From: an uncultured Eubacteriales bacterium
GTDB lineage: Bacteria > Bacillota > Clostridia > Christensenellales > Borkfalkiaceae
NCBI GenBank assembly: GCA_905209085.1
Contig: CAJLRM010000002.1
Coordinates: forward strand, 124,001 to 188,000
Direction of reading: 5' to 3'
DNA length: 64,000 nt
The translations under genes and the position numbers were made by a program. The notes under the pieces are model-generated. The model was not told the origin of the DNA, ran no database searches, and saw only the letters and a program-made list of their open reading frames with translations. Positions 35,259-44,090 of the stretch are shown one piece after another. Position 1 is the first letter of the stretch. Each line of letters opens with the position of its first letter.

Positions 35259-35630
35259 ATGTCATTTTACATTTATTTATTACTCGGAATTTTAGGCGGG
35301 ATTCCCGCGGGCATGGGGATGGGCGGCGGCACCGTGACCATCCCGCTGCTGATTTTGGTCGGCGGCGTGGAGCAGAAGATCGCCCAATCGGCGAATCTCT
35401 TTTCCTTTTTGCCCATGAGCGTCGGCGCCCTGCGCGTGCACGCGGACAATAAATTGCTGGCGACGGACGGCATCGGCTGGATGATCGTGCCCGCGCTGGC
35501 GTTTTCCGTGCTCGGTACGCTGCTTGCCTATCATCTGCCTTCTCAGGTGCTCCGCCGCGCTTTCGGCGTCTTTTTGATAATTTTGTCCGTTTTTCAGTTC
35601 CGCCGCGCTTTTTCGGACGAAAACGGTTGA
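35259..35630 (+). CDS. TauE/SafE (TSUP) family membrane protein, second half
   Basis: This 123-residue protein repeats the TSUP half: GIPAGMGMGGGTVTIPLL, then QSANLFSFLPMSVGA, a short hydrophilic loop and two further membrane segments ending AYHLPSQVLRRAFGVFLI. The glycine-rich loops of both halves correspond, so this is the symmetric partner of the preceding gene. No ribosome binding site is apparent at normal distance. Substrate unknown. Confidence 0.85.
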   Translation: MSFYIYLLLGILGGIPAGMGMGGGTVTIPLLILVGGVEQKIAQSANLFSFLPMSVGALRVHADNKLLATDGIGWMIVPALAFSVLGTLLAYHLPSQVLRRAFGVFLIILSVFQFRRAFSDENG

Positions 35631-36326
35631 AAAATTTTCCAAAGTGTGTTAAAATGAATAGAAAAGCTTTTCAGGACACGGGCGTGCGCGTTTCTTTTCC
35701 GCCTCGGGCTTAAAAATCGGGAAAACGAACTTTTCCCCGCAAAAGGCGGATAAAGAAAGAGAGGAGAGGGCGTCGACGCGGAAATTCTGACGTTCCATCC
35801 ATTTTTCGCGATACTTTGTCGTTTGTCGAAAAAGTCTTTTTTCGCCTCGGCGGGGATAAAGAAATCCGTTGCGTTTTGTGTCGTTTTGCGACGGAGGTTT
35901 GCGCTTTCGCCGCCGCGTCGGGGGATAACGAAATTTCCCCCGGTATGTTTGTGAGCGGTGGAATTTGCTCTTCTTTTAGTCGGAAAGCGGTTGCGGCGAA
36001 AGGTATTCGGCTGTATGCCGCTTTTTGCAAAACGGCGTTTCTGCGAAAAGAAAGGGGCTTTGTCGCGCTCTTTTGCTTTCGTCGACGGAATTGCGTTTTC
36101 TCTCGGCGGCGCCCGGAAAACCCTGAAACGCTCTTTGCCGCTCTTTGGAACAAGCCGGGAACTTTCTCCGAAAAAGGAGCGGCGCGCCGCCATTGGTCGG
36201 ATTTTTTTGCTTCCTGCGCGATTGCGGCGCGGTATTCTCTCTTCGCGCCCCATCCGACGAAAAATGTATCCTTCCGTTTCTTTGAAAAGGCGGCAGGGGA
36301 ACAGCGGTTTCCGAAAAAATTTGTCT
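35631..36326. other. Gene-free stretch of about 700 nt
   Basis: Long open frames run through both strands because stops are rare in this composition. None has a ribosome binding site, a start near a promoter, or a recognisable protein. I see no RNA gene or repeat here. Confidence 0.5.
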
Positions 36327-36977
36327 ATGAAAAAATATCGCTATATATTATTCGATCTGGACGGGACTCTCACGTACTCCCATCCCGGCATCTATCGCTG
36401 TCTGCGCTATGCGCTCGAATCTCTCGGGAAACCCGCGCCGACGGACGCCCAGCTTCGCCCGTGCGTCGGGCCGCCGCTCGCCTATTCCTTTTCCGTCCTC
36501 TTCGGTCTGTCCGAATCGGAAACGGAACTTGCCGTCAAAAAATACCGCGAGCAGTATTCCCAAAAGGGTATGTTTGAAAACGAGCCGATTCCCGGCGCGA
36601 AAGAGATGCTCCGCGCGCTTTCCGAAGCGGGGTACGCCCTTGCCGTGGCGACTTCGAAGCCGAAGATCTTTGCGGAACGCATCGTCGAGAAATTCGGCTT
36701 TACGCCCTTTTTAAGCGCCGTAGCGGGCAGCGGCACGGACGGCAGCCTTCCTACCAAGGCGGACGTCATCCGCGAAGCCATGCGCCTTTTAAACGCTCCT
36801 GCCGGGCTTTGTCTGATGGTGGGCGATCAGACTTACGACGCCATAGGCGCGCGGGCGTGCGGCGTGGATTTTGCGGGGCTGGACATCGGCTACGCGGAAA
36901 AAGGGGAGTTGGAAAAACAAAATCCCGACTACTTATTTTCGAACTTTCGTCAGCTGACGGAGCTATTGACGAAATAA
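36327..36977 (+). CDS. HAD-superfamily hydrolase, phosphoglycolate phosphatase-like
   Basis: This 216-residue protein has all HAD motifs: DLDGT with nucleophile Asp10 and Asp12, a helical cap (residues 20-85), VATSK (motif II), a lysine in PTKADV, and GDQTYDAIGA (motif IV). It resembles the Gph/PpaX-like group that removes phosphate from small metabolites. The ATG at 36327 is chosen because MKKYRYILFDLDGT is the standard family start; upstream in-frame sequence is not protein-like. Confidence 0.9.
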   Translation: MKKYRYILFDLDGTLTYSHPGIYRCLRYALESLGKPAPTDAQLRPCVGPPLAYSFSVLFGLSESETELAVKKYREQYSQKGMFENEPIPGAKEMLRALSEAGYALAVATSKPKIFAERIVEKFGFTPFLSAVAGSGTDGSLPTKADVIREAMRLLNAPAGLCLMVGDQTYDAIGARACGVDFAGLDIGYAEKGELEKQNPDYLFSNFRQLTELLTK

Positions 36978-37548
36978 AGGGGTCGGTCACACCCTCCCAT
37001 ACAGTTTTGTTCCCGCGCGGGCAACGCAACGGGAAAGGCATCCTTTCAAACACCGCATTTTTTCGATTACGGATACCGTGTCGGAAGGTTTTTGAACGTT
37101 CGGGGAGCGTTTCACCCGAAAAGAGAGTAAGAAAAAGGCGCGAAAAGGGGAAAATAGGGGAGATTGTCCGAAGAAGAGCGGACAGTCTTCTTTCTTATAC
37201 TTTTGTTTTTTACTTTTTTTGTGTCTTTTTAACAAAGTGTAAAACAAATAATTTGCAAAAAAGGTCGAAATGGGTCGATTTGGAAAAAAAATTTCGAAAA
37301 TTACAAAAAATTTTTCAAAAGGGTATGGACAAATACGTTTTTATGTGATAAACTATGGGAAAACTTATTATAAGGAAGAATCGGTCGGACGGATGAAAGC
37401 GTCCCCGAAAGGCGGAGCGCGGGAAATTTTCCGCTCTCGTTTCATGAAACGGAGAAAAATCCGCCCTTGGTTTTTTGTTAAAATCGACAAATATTATACG
37501 CGAACGGCAGGCGTCGGCGCTTGCCGCGAAAGGTGAGGTAAAAAGACA
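36978..37548. other. Intergenic region upstream of the Ppx/GppA gene
   Basis: 571 nt. The middle (37190-37370) is AT-rich and holds a promoter candidate, TGGACA (37326-37331) and TAAACT (37349-37354), 17 nt apart. The remaining leader of about 190 nt has no recognised structure. Confidence 0.5.
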
Positions 37549-39060
37549 GTGGAAAAAATAGGCATTATCGATTTAGGCTCGAATTCGGCGAGGCTCGTCA
37601 TCGTCAGCTTGTTCACGGAGGGACATTTCATGGTCGTGGACGAGCTGAAAGAAAGCGTGCGCCTCGGTCAGGATATGGACAGGGACGGTTTTTTAAAGCC
37701 CCAGAGAGTGGCGGAAACCATCAAGACCTTAAAGATGTTTAAGCGGCTTTGCGATTCGTCCGGCGTGGACAGGATCATCGCGGTGGCGACGGCGGCGGTG
37801 CGCCGCGCGAAGAACCAGCGTTCCTTTCTCGACGAAATTCAGGCTACCTGCAATATAAAGATACGGGTGCTTTCCGAGGAGGAAGAAGCCACCCTCGTTT
37901 ATCGCGGCGTCATCAACACGATGGATATTCCCAAGGGACTCATTCTCGAAATCGGCGGCGGCAGCACGAAGATCGTCTACTATAACAGGCGCAATATGCT
38001 CGGCTATGCGACGTTGCCCTTCGGCGCCGTCACGCTGACAGACCTTTTCGCGGGCGACTGCACGCCCGAAGAGGCGGCGGAAAAGATAGAGGAATTTTTC
38101 ACGGAGCAGCTGAAAAAGCAGCCCTGGCTGAAAGACGTGGATCCCGAAACGCAGATGATCGGCGTGGGCGGTTCTTTCCGCAACCTGTTCAAGATCAGCA
38201 AGCTCGTCAAAAAATATCCGCTCGACACGGTGCATAACTACAACCTCGCCGTGGAGGATTTTACGAACATTTACGATATGATCAAGGTGCTGGACATCGA
38301 CAAGCGCAAGAAGATCAAGGGGCTTTCCCCCGCGCGCGCCGACATCATGCCCGCCGCGATGGCGATCGTCAAATCTTTCGTGACGTATATGAATATCGAC
38401 AAGTTCACCATCGGCGGCTCGGGACTTCGCGAGGGCATCATGTTCAATCAGGCTCTGCCCATGACGCTCGAAAAGCCTGTTTCCGACGTTCTCAGTTACA
38501 GCCTCGAAACGCTGGTGAGATATTACGACTGCGACCCCAAACACGTCGAGCACGTCGTGCATCTTTCCATTCAGCTGTTCAAACAGCTTCGGGTGCTCCA
38601 TAAATTTTCGCGGCAGTATCTGAAAGTACTTAAAATCGCCGCTAGTTTGCACGACTGCGGGATGCGCATCAAATATTACAACCATCAGAAACACAGCTGG
38701 TACATGATTCTCAATTCTTCCATCTACGGGGCTACGCACCGCGAGATCGTGCTGGCGGCGTTCGTGGCGTGCTGCCATAAGAAAGAGGACATTTCCCTCG
38801 CGGAATGGCAGAAATATAAGGACATCGTCCTCGAAGAAGACCTCGACGCGGTGAAAAAGCTCGGCGTACTGCTGAGAATCGCGGAGAGCCTCGACAGGAG
38901 TATGTCGGGCATGGTGACGGGAGTCAACTGCGACGTGCTGGGCGATTCGGTCATCATGAAGACGGAGGTCGCGGGCGACGCGTCCTTGGAGATCCGCGAC
39001 GCTTCCGCGGCGAACGGCGAATTCAAAAAGGCGTTCCGAAAGAATCTGGAAATTCTCTAA
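37549..39060 (+). CDS. Exopolyphosphatase / guanosine pentaphosphatase, Ppx/GppA family
   Basis: This 503-residue protein starts with a GTG after GAGG. The ASKHA fold is shown by IGIIDLGSNSARLVI (phosphate-1 loop) and EIGGGSTKIVYY (phosphate-2 loop). The C-terminal half is an HD-type domain (SLHDCGMRI), as in long Ppx/GppA proteins. The family splits polyphosphate or removes the 5' phosphate of pppGpp, tying it to the stringent response. Which of the two applies cannot be read from the sequence; no ppk is nearby. Confidence 0.92.
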   Translation: MEKIGIIDLGSNSARLVIVSLFTEGHFMVVDELKESVRLGQDMDRDGFLKPQRVAETIKTLKMFKRLCDSSGVDRIIAVATAAVRRAKNQRSFLDEIQATCNIKIRVLSEEEEATLVYRGVINTMDIPKGLILEIGGGSTKIVYYNRRNMLGYATLPFGAVTLTDLFAGDCTPEEAAEKIEEFFTEQLKKQPWLKDVDPETQMIGVGGSFRNLFKISKLVKKYPLDTVHNYNLAVEDFTNIYDMIKVLDIDKRKKIKGLSPARADIMPAAMAIVKSFVTYMNIDKFTIGGSGLREGIMFNQALPMTLEKPVSDVLSYSLETLVRYYDCDPKHVEHVVHLSIQLFKQLRVLHKFSRQYLKVLKIAASLHDCGMRIKYYNHQKHSWYMILNSSIYGATHREIVLAAFVACCHKKEDISLAEWQKYKDIVLEEDLDAVKKLGVLLRIAESLDRSMSGMVTGVNCDVLGDSVIMKTEVAGDASLEIRDASAANGEFKKAFRKNLEIL

Positions 39061-39072
39061 TCAATCGAAAGG

Positions 39073-39098
39073 CGCCGCTTCCCGCAGGGAAAGCGGCG
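39073..39098 (+). terminator. Terminator after the Ppx/GppA gene
   Basis: CGCCGCTTCCC pairs with GGGAAAGCGGCG (one bulged A) around a GCA loop, followed by TTTGCTTTTG. Confidence 0.8.
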
Positions 39099-39157
39099 TT
39101 TGCTTTTGTAAGCCCGAAAGGGAAAAAAACGCGCAGGACGCGGAAAGGAAGGAGAAG

Positions 39158-39733
39158 ATGAAATTGATCTTGGCGAGCCGTTCCCCTAGGCGAAAGGAAC
39201 TGCTGAAAGAACTCTGCCCCGCCTTCGAGGTATGCCCCGCGCTCGGCGAGGAAAAAACGGATTTTTCCCTTCCCGCCTGTGAAGTGGTGAAGTCCTTGGC
39301 GTTTCATAAGGCGAAGGAAGTGGCGGCGCTGCCTTCTTCTCTCGGCGCGGCGGTGCTCGGCGCGGATACGGTGGTGGCGCTGGACGGAAGGATTCTCGGC
39401 AAACCCAAAGACGAGGAGGACGCTTTTGAAATGCTGTCGGCTCTTTCGGGGCGGGTACACGAAGTGTTTACGGGCGTCTGCCTCCTTTGTCCCGCAGGGG
39501 ACGCGAAGGAAAAAACGGCGCTTCGCTGCGCGCGCACGCTCGTGGAATTCGAAACGCTTTCCGAGGCGTTTATCCGCGCTTACATAGCCTCCGGATCGCC
39601 CATGGACAAAGCGGGCGCCTACGGTATTCAGGACGGCGGGCTGGTCAGGCGCATCGAAGGAAGTTACTCCAACGTGGTGGGGCTGCCCCTGGAACTCTTG
39701 GGCGAAATGCTCAAAGACCTGCCCCTCTCTTGA
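39158..39733 (+). CDS. maf: Maf family nucleoside triphosphate pyrophosphatase
   Basis: This 191-residue protein begins MKLILASRSPRRKELL, the Maf signature with the phosphate-binding SxSPRR. GADTVVALDGRILGKP and KAGAYGIQDGG supply the remaining active-site residues. Maf proteins hydrolyse non-canonical or modified nucleotides (dTTP/UTP type when the KAGAYGIQ pattern is present) and are linked to septum control. AAGGAAGGAG precedes the ATG. It is followed closely by a GNAT gene and an MreB-like gene. Confidence 0.95.
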   Translation: MKLILASRSPRRKELLKELCPAFEVCPALGEEKTDFSLPACEVVKSLAFHKAKEVAALPSSLGAAVLGADTVVALDGRILGKPKDEEDAFEMLSALSGRVHEVFTGVCLLCPAGDAKEKTALRCARTLVEFETLSEAFIRAYIASGSPMDKAGAYGIQDGGLVRRIEGSYSNVVGLPLELLGEMLKDLPLS

Positions 39734-39790
39734 AAAAAATTTTTCGGCGGCGGAAAAAAGGGAAAAGAGGCGGCAAAAACGGAGGAACGC

Positions 39791-40393
39791 ATGGAATTTT
39801 TAAGCGACGAAAAGGTGATACTGCGCGATTTTATCGAATCGGACATCCAAACGCGCGTCCGTTGGGAAACGGAGGAAACGGAATGGCAGGCGTGGGATGC
39901 GCCGTGGGAGTTCGCTGCTCTTTCCGGGAAGGAAAGGGAAGCCGCGCTCGCGGAATATATCGAAAAAATGCGCGGCTGGGCGGAAAAATTTTCAAAGATG
40001 CCCGAAGAAGAAAAGCGGACGGGTTTTCAGATCGTCGAAAAGATTTCGGGGGAATATATCGGCTGGTGCAATTCCTATCGCATCGATGAGGACTGCAATA
40101 TCTCCAAAGAGGGCGGAAGGTGCGCGGTGGGAATCGATCTGCCCTCGATGCGGGCGCGGGGAAAGGGATACGCCTTTTCCGCTCTGCGCCTGTTTATCCG
40201 CTATTTGCTCGGCTGCGGAGAAACGGAAATCTATACGCAGACGTGGTCGGGGAACGTCCGCATGATCGGGCTTGCGGAGAAGCTCGGTTTCGAAGAATAC
40301 AGACGAAAAAGGGATTATCGCACCGTGTCGGGAAAAAAGTACGACGGACTCACGTTCCGTCTTAACTTGGAAAAGTTCCGCGCGCTCGGCTGA
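39791..40393 (+). CDS. GNAT family N-acetyltransferase
   Basis: This 200-residue protein has a GNAT fold: the acetyl-CoA loop is MRARGKGYAF, followed by ALRLFIRYLL and the SGNVRMIGLAEKLGFEE helix typical of RimJ/RimL-like enzymes. The N-terminal part contains a Trp/Glu-rich segment (TEWQAWDAPWEF). CGGAGGA lies 7 nt before the ATG. The acceptor is unknown; ribosomal proteins, small amines and antibiotics are all possible. Confidence 0.9.
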   Translation: MEFLSDEKVILRDFIESDIQTRVRWETEETEWQAWDAPWEFAALSGKEREAALAEYIEKMRGWAEKFSKMPEEEKRTGFQIVEKISGEYIGWCNSYRIDEDCNISKEGGRCAVGIDLPSMRARGKGYAFSALRLFIRYLLGCGETEIYTQTWSGNVRMIGLAEKLGFEEYRRKRDYRTVSGKKYDGLTFRLNLEKFRALG

Positions 40394-40438
40394 AACGTCC
40401 GCTTTTGCGCCGTAAAACGGAGAGAATAAGGAGTTCGT

Positions 40439-41449
40439 ATGATAAAACTTGCGATTGATTTAGGTACGTCCGTAACAAAAATATACCGCGCGGACGCGAG
40501 CAACGGCATCGTTCTCGCGGAGCCTTCCTGCGTCGCCGTCAGCGGCGTACAGCGGGAAATCAAGGCGATCGGCAAAGAGGCGAAAAAGCTGGTGGGCAAG
40601 ACCGCCGAATTTACGGAGATCGTATTTCCCGTATACGAGGGCGAAATCGTAGACGGGCGCCTCGCCGCCGTCATGCTGAAAGAGTTTCTTTCCCGCATCG
40701 GCATCAAATCCTCCCGCTTAAAACGTTCCGAAACCGTCTTCTCCGTGCCCTGCGGCGCTTCCGCGCGGCTGAAAGCGGACTATGCGGCGCTCGCGGAGGA
40801 GTGCGGTCTGAAAAAAGTGCGCTTTGTGGAAGTGCCCTTTCTCGCGGCGCTCGGCGCGGACGCGGTCCTCAGCGAGTCGAATCCCGTATTCTGTCTGGAC
40901 ATCGGCGGCGGCGTCACCAATGTGGCGGTGCTCTCTTTGGACGGCATCATCGCGGGGCTGTCGATGAACATCGGCGGCAATAATATGGACGCCAACGTCA
41001 TCGCCCGCATCGAGGAATGCAAGGGCTTGCGCATCGGCGCTCTGTCTGCGGAACGGGTGAAAAACGAAATAGGGTCGCTGGCGGTGGGCGCGCGCGGCAC
41101 GACGGTGGTGGAGGGCAGTCTTTCCGCCACCCTGCGTCCCGGTTCTGCGGCGGTTCAGGCGTCCGAAATCGAGCCGTGCATCCGCGTCTATATCGACAAG
41201 ATTCTGGAATACGTTTCCCTGGTGCTCGAAAAATTGCCCGCGGAGGTGGCTGCCGCCGTCAATCAGAACGGAGTGTATCTGTCGGGCGGGGTGGCGAAGA
41301 TCTCTTTCGTCCCCGAATATATCGCCAAAAATCTCGATATGCGCACCCATGTCTGCGACGAGCCGCAGTTTGCCGTCGTGACGGGCGCGGGCGCCGCGGC
41401 GCGCGACGAACGGCTTTTGAACCTCATTTCCGAAGAAGCCGCGCTTTGA
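40439..41449 (+). CDS. MreB-like actin-family protein
   Basis: This 336-residue ASKHA protein shows the MreB-style start LAIDLGTSVTKIYRA, then EIVDGRLAAVMLKEFL, the phosphate-2 loop CLDIGGGVTNVAVLS and the adenosine motif YLSGGVAKI. The closest family is MreB/Mbl, but the loops are divergent and no MreC/MreD genes follow, so it is best called an MreB paralogue. TAAGGAG precedes the ATG. It may polymerise on the membrane and guide wall synthesis or another envelope process. A plasmid-type segregation role is less likely. Confidence 0.85.
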   Translation: MIKLAIDLGTSVTKIYRADASNGIVLAEPSCVAVSGVQREIKAIGKEAKKLVGKTAEFTEIVFPVYEGEIVDGRLAAVMLKEFLSRIGIKSSRLKRSETVFSVPCGASARLKADYAALAEECGLKKVRFVEVPFLAALGADAVLSESNPVFCLDIGGGVTNVAVLSLDGIIAGLSMNIGGNNMDANVIARIEECKGLRIGALSAERVKNEIGSLAVGARGTTVVEGSLSATLRPGSAAVQASEIEPCIRVYIDKILEYVSLVLEKLPAEVAAAVNQNGVYLSGGVAKISFVPEYIAKNLDMRTHVCDEPQFAVVTGAGAAARDERLLNLISEEAAL

Positions 41450-41961
41450 GAAACGCCCGCGAAGCTCTTTAAGGAAGCCTGTTTTGCTTCGCAAAAAACC
41501 TCGCAAGGATAAACTTTTGCAATACGGACAATTTTTGCGCGATGAGCTTTTTTCATCCACAGAAAAATTGCGCTGACCGAAATCGTTTCGTGCGGAAAGA
41601 TAAAGCGGCAAAACAAACGATTGCCCCTTAAAAAGTAAAGGCAATAGAGCGGGATTTGTCGGGCGGGAATCGAAAGAAATTTTGGGGGTGTAAAGGAGGA
41701 TTTTTGAGGCAGTCGTCGTTGCTGCGGCAAGAAATCCCACGCCTTCGGCGTGAAATTTATCAGGGATCGCAACATAGGGTAGTTGCATGGTGTTGCTTTA
41801 AGCAAGATGCAGAGCAACGAAGCGTATCACAAAAAATCAAGAGGAAACAAATGAGATAAAGGGGATAGGAAATATTGCTCTCCGATAAGGCAAATGAAAT
41901 AGCTCTCGTCAAAAAGGCAAAATCCGATCCTAAAAATACTTCCGAATCAAAAAACGAGAGT
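41450..41961. other. Intergenic region with hairpins
   Basis: No gene is supported. Features seen are a CACGCC-TTC-GGCGTG hairpin near 41739-41753 and a longer imperfect hairpin at 41782-41818 with GTTGC/GCAAC outer and TTGCT/AGCAA inner pairs. A purine-rich AAGGAGG at 41694-41700 leads into no convincing frame. Confidence 0.5.
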
Positions 41962-41995
41962 ATAAAAAATACCCCCGCAAGGAAACTTGCGGGGG
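41962..41995 (-). terminator. Strong intrinsic terminator of the RNA
   Basis: CCCCCGCAAG (41972-41981) and CTTGCGGGGG (41986-41995) form a perfect 10-bp stem with a GAAA loop, followed on the - strand by TATTTTTTAT. Confidence 0.92.
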
Positions 41996-42410
41996 AACGT
42001 TTTGTATTGGAGATATTTAACGTTTTTTTATTATTGAGTTGTACGGAGTCCGTTTTTCGTTAATCCCGTACACTTTTGCGGATATCGAATCCGCGCTGCG
42101 GTGTCCTGTGTTTTCCGCGCTGTTTACCGTTGCCCAAGGGATTAACTTTTTTTCGACTCCTCGATTTCACTGTACATTGGAGTAGCACCTCGCTTTGATT
42201 TCTGCATAAAGGACCTGGAATCTTCTGAACAATTTCATGTTTTTACGGATACCTCCTTTATTCACGTAACCTTTCGGTTCGGTTTTTGTTGTGCCGCGTC
42301 CCCGCGGCGCCCCGCCAATCGACTCTTGGCTTAGAGAGTTACTTGTTCATCGGTCTTTCTCCTAAATTACTGAAAGATATAAACAACTTTTGGTCGTTCT
42401 TATCTTTTGT
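41962..42410 (-). ncRNA. Structured non-coding RNA, about 450 nt (raiA-motif-like candidate)
   Basis: A consensus promoter (42444-42417, -) and a strong terminator (41995-41962) delimit a transcript with no long reading frame. The 5' half is densely structured: ACTCT/AGAGT, GGCG/CGCC, GCCGCG-GGGA-CGCGGC and AACC-GAAA-GGTT hairpins lie within about 42350-42255. TCGATT near 42320 can pair with AATCGA near 42165, closing a multibranch domain of about 200 nt. The layout and the conserved-looking loops remind me of the raiA motif of Firmicutes, which I could not verify. Two tiny frames with purine-rich upstream sites lie inside. Confidence 0.6.
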
Positions 42411-42416
42411 ACCTAT

Positions 42417-42444
42417 ATTATAGCACATAATTTTTATTTGTCAA
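42417..42444 (-). promoter_or_regulatory. Consensus promoter of the structured RNA
   Basis: On the - strand TTGACA (42444-42439) and TATAAT (42422-42417) are 16 nt apart; both hexamers are perfect, so high expression is expected. Confidence 0.92.
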
Positions 42445-42797
42445 GGGGGTTTTGAAAAATTCTTTTGGAAAATTGTGTGATTTTTCTGTGAATTGTAAAT
42501 TCCGGAAAAATCTGCTTATTTTTCTTTTTCTCTGAAAACGCCGCGGGAAACTTCCCTGAAAAGTGCGGACGGGAAATTTCCTGCGGCATTTAATTTTTTC
42601 TTTATCCAAAATTTTCCGACGTTGTCCGAAATATAGGACGTCGGCCCGGCGAAAAACGGGACCCAATTCTCTTTACGGGAGCTGTCTGTCCCCGCTCTCT
42701 TCCCGCGCCCTGTTAAAGCGGCTCTGTATTTTTGGAAAAATCCTTCTTTAAAAGGGACTCCGTTTTACGGCATTTCTTCCGATACGCGAAAAAAGCG
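42445..42797. other. Gene-free stretch before gerAC
   Basis: About 350 nt, AT-rich near the RNA promoter and otherwise without recognisable features. It may include the end of the ger operon transcript. Confidence 0.5.
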
Positions 42798-44090
42798 CTA
42801 TCTCAGGCTCTCGAATTCCACCTCCACGTGGAGAATGAGTCTGTCGAGAATATCCTCGCGGAAGGCGGGGAAGTAGTTGTTCTCGAATTTTTGCAGCCGT
42901 TCGAGAATATTGAAAGCGTCGCAGCGGCTCTTTCGGCTTTTGTCAAAGACGGTAGTGATTTGCTTTTTCAGATCCTTTTCCGCCGCCTCGAATACTTTTT
43001 CCGGTACCGCGCCCGCGTTAGACAGTTCCGTCACCGTCTGAGAGAAGGAGGTGTCCTGTACGCCCGCCGTGGCTTTGATGTGAATTTTCAGCTTCGCCAT
43101 CGAATTGTCGTCCACGGAAAATTTAATCGAGGGCTTGTTGCTTTTGATGTTCAGCGTATACGGACTCCCTTCGCTCTCCACGGCGTAAGAAGCCAGCCTG
43201 AGTTTGTTCTTCACCATGCAGAAAGCGAACGTTTCCTCGGGATTGAGCTTTTCCACGGCGACGCCGTCGTAAAAGAGCGCGGTTTCGCTGGCGCTGAACA
43301 CCTTTTCGGGCTGCTGCCCGCCCGGAGCGCTCTTGCTGCCGCTCTCCTCGCCGCCCGCCGCCGCGGGAACCGCCGCTTGGCCGCCGTTCTTTTCCGGCGT
43401 TCCGCCGTAAGCGCCTTGCTCCTCCCCGTTCTTTTTTTCTTCCTGGCCGCCTTCGCTGTTTTCGCCGCTTTTTTCGCCCGAAGATTCCTGTTGTTTTTCG
43501 GGCTTTAAAATGGGCATATAGCTGCTCTTGCTGTTGCTGAAATATCCCATCGAAAATTCGCGTAAGGTATTGGGTGCCGCCGTTCCCACTTGTTTGGCGT
43601 GCAGGGAAAGGACCTTTTGCGCCGCCACGGACGACATGGGATCGATGGGGGTCTTGGTGTTGAGGATCTCCTTCGCCGTGCCTTCGCAGGTGGCGACGAG
43701 GCATCCGTCGGACATATACTCGTCGCGCAGAAAGAAGTCCAGCGCGTCGAATACGTTGCGCTTTGCCGCCTCTTGTCCGATGATGATGAGGTTGCAGAAA
43801 ACCAGCTTGGGATACCAGCCCGTTTTGACGTTGATCTGACTGAGCGCGTCGGCTACCGTATCCCCGCGGCTCTCTATCTGCACCGCCTGTGCCTGTTCCC
43901 CCTGAGAAGACGCTTCGGGCACGGCGATCTGGGTGGTGACGATGAAGGTATTGTCCTCGCGGTCGATACCCACCGCCATGATGAGGGCGGTCTTTTGAAT
44001 ATCGATGAGTCCGAAGTCGTTGGAAAAGAAAAAGAAGATGAGCAGTGCGGCGATAGCCAGATAATACCGCACGGTGTTTCTGCTATGCAT
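42798..44090 (-). CDS. gerAC: Ger(x)C family spore germination protein
   Basis: This 430-residue protein is the C subunit of a GerA-type nutrient receptor. AAAGGAGG lies 6 nt before the ATG at 44090 (-), which overlaps the gerAB end by 8 nt. ALIMAVGIDREDN is the family start signature and LHVEVEFESL lies at the C-terminus. The usual lipobox cysteine is absent: the N-terminal hydrophobic stretch ends FFFFSNDFGLID, so anchoring would be by an uncleaved helix. Residues about 200-270 are a Gly/Glu/Ser/Gln-rich insertion not usual for the family. Confidence 0.9.
   Translation of the reverse strand: MHSRNTVRYYLAIAALLIFFFFSNDFGLIDIQKTALIMAVGIDREDNTFIVTTQIAVPEASSQGEQAQAVQIESRGDTVADALSQINVKTGWYPKLVFCNLIIIGQEAAKRNVFDALDFFLRDEYMSDGCLVATCEGTAKEILNTKTPIDPMSSVAAQKVLSLHAKQVGTAAPNTLREFSMGYFSNSKSSYMPILKPEKQQESSGEKSGENSEGGQEEKKNGEEQGAYGGTPEKNGGQAAVPAAAGGEESGSKSAPGGQQPEKVFSASETALFYDGVAVEKLNPEETFAFCMVKNKLRLASYAVESEGSPYTLNIKSNKPSIKFSVDDNSMAKLKIHIKATAGVQDTSFSQTVTELSNAGAVPEKVFEAAEKDLKKQITTVFDKSRKSRCDAFNILERLQKFENNYFPAFREDILDRLILHVEVEFESLR

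Noticed and set aside
35816..36577. Long frames in the gap before the HAD gene
   Set aside because: No start signals; the HAD domain begins only at 36327, and the extension is not protein-like.
37270..37536. 88-codon frame (+) before the Ppx/GppA gene
   Set aside because: Runs across the AT-rich promoter region, has no ribosome binding site and gives a basic, unstructured product.
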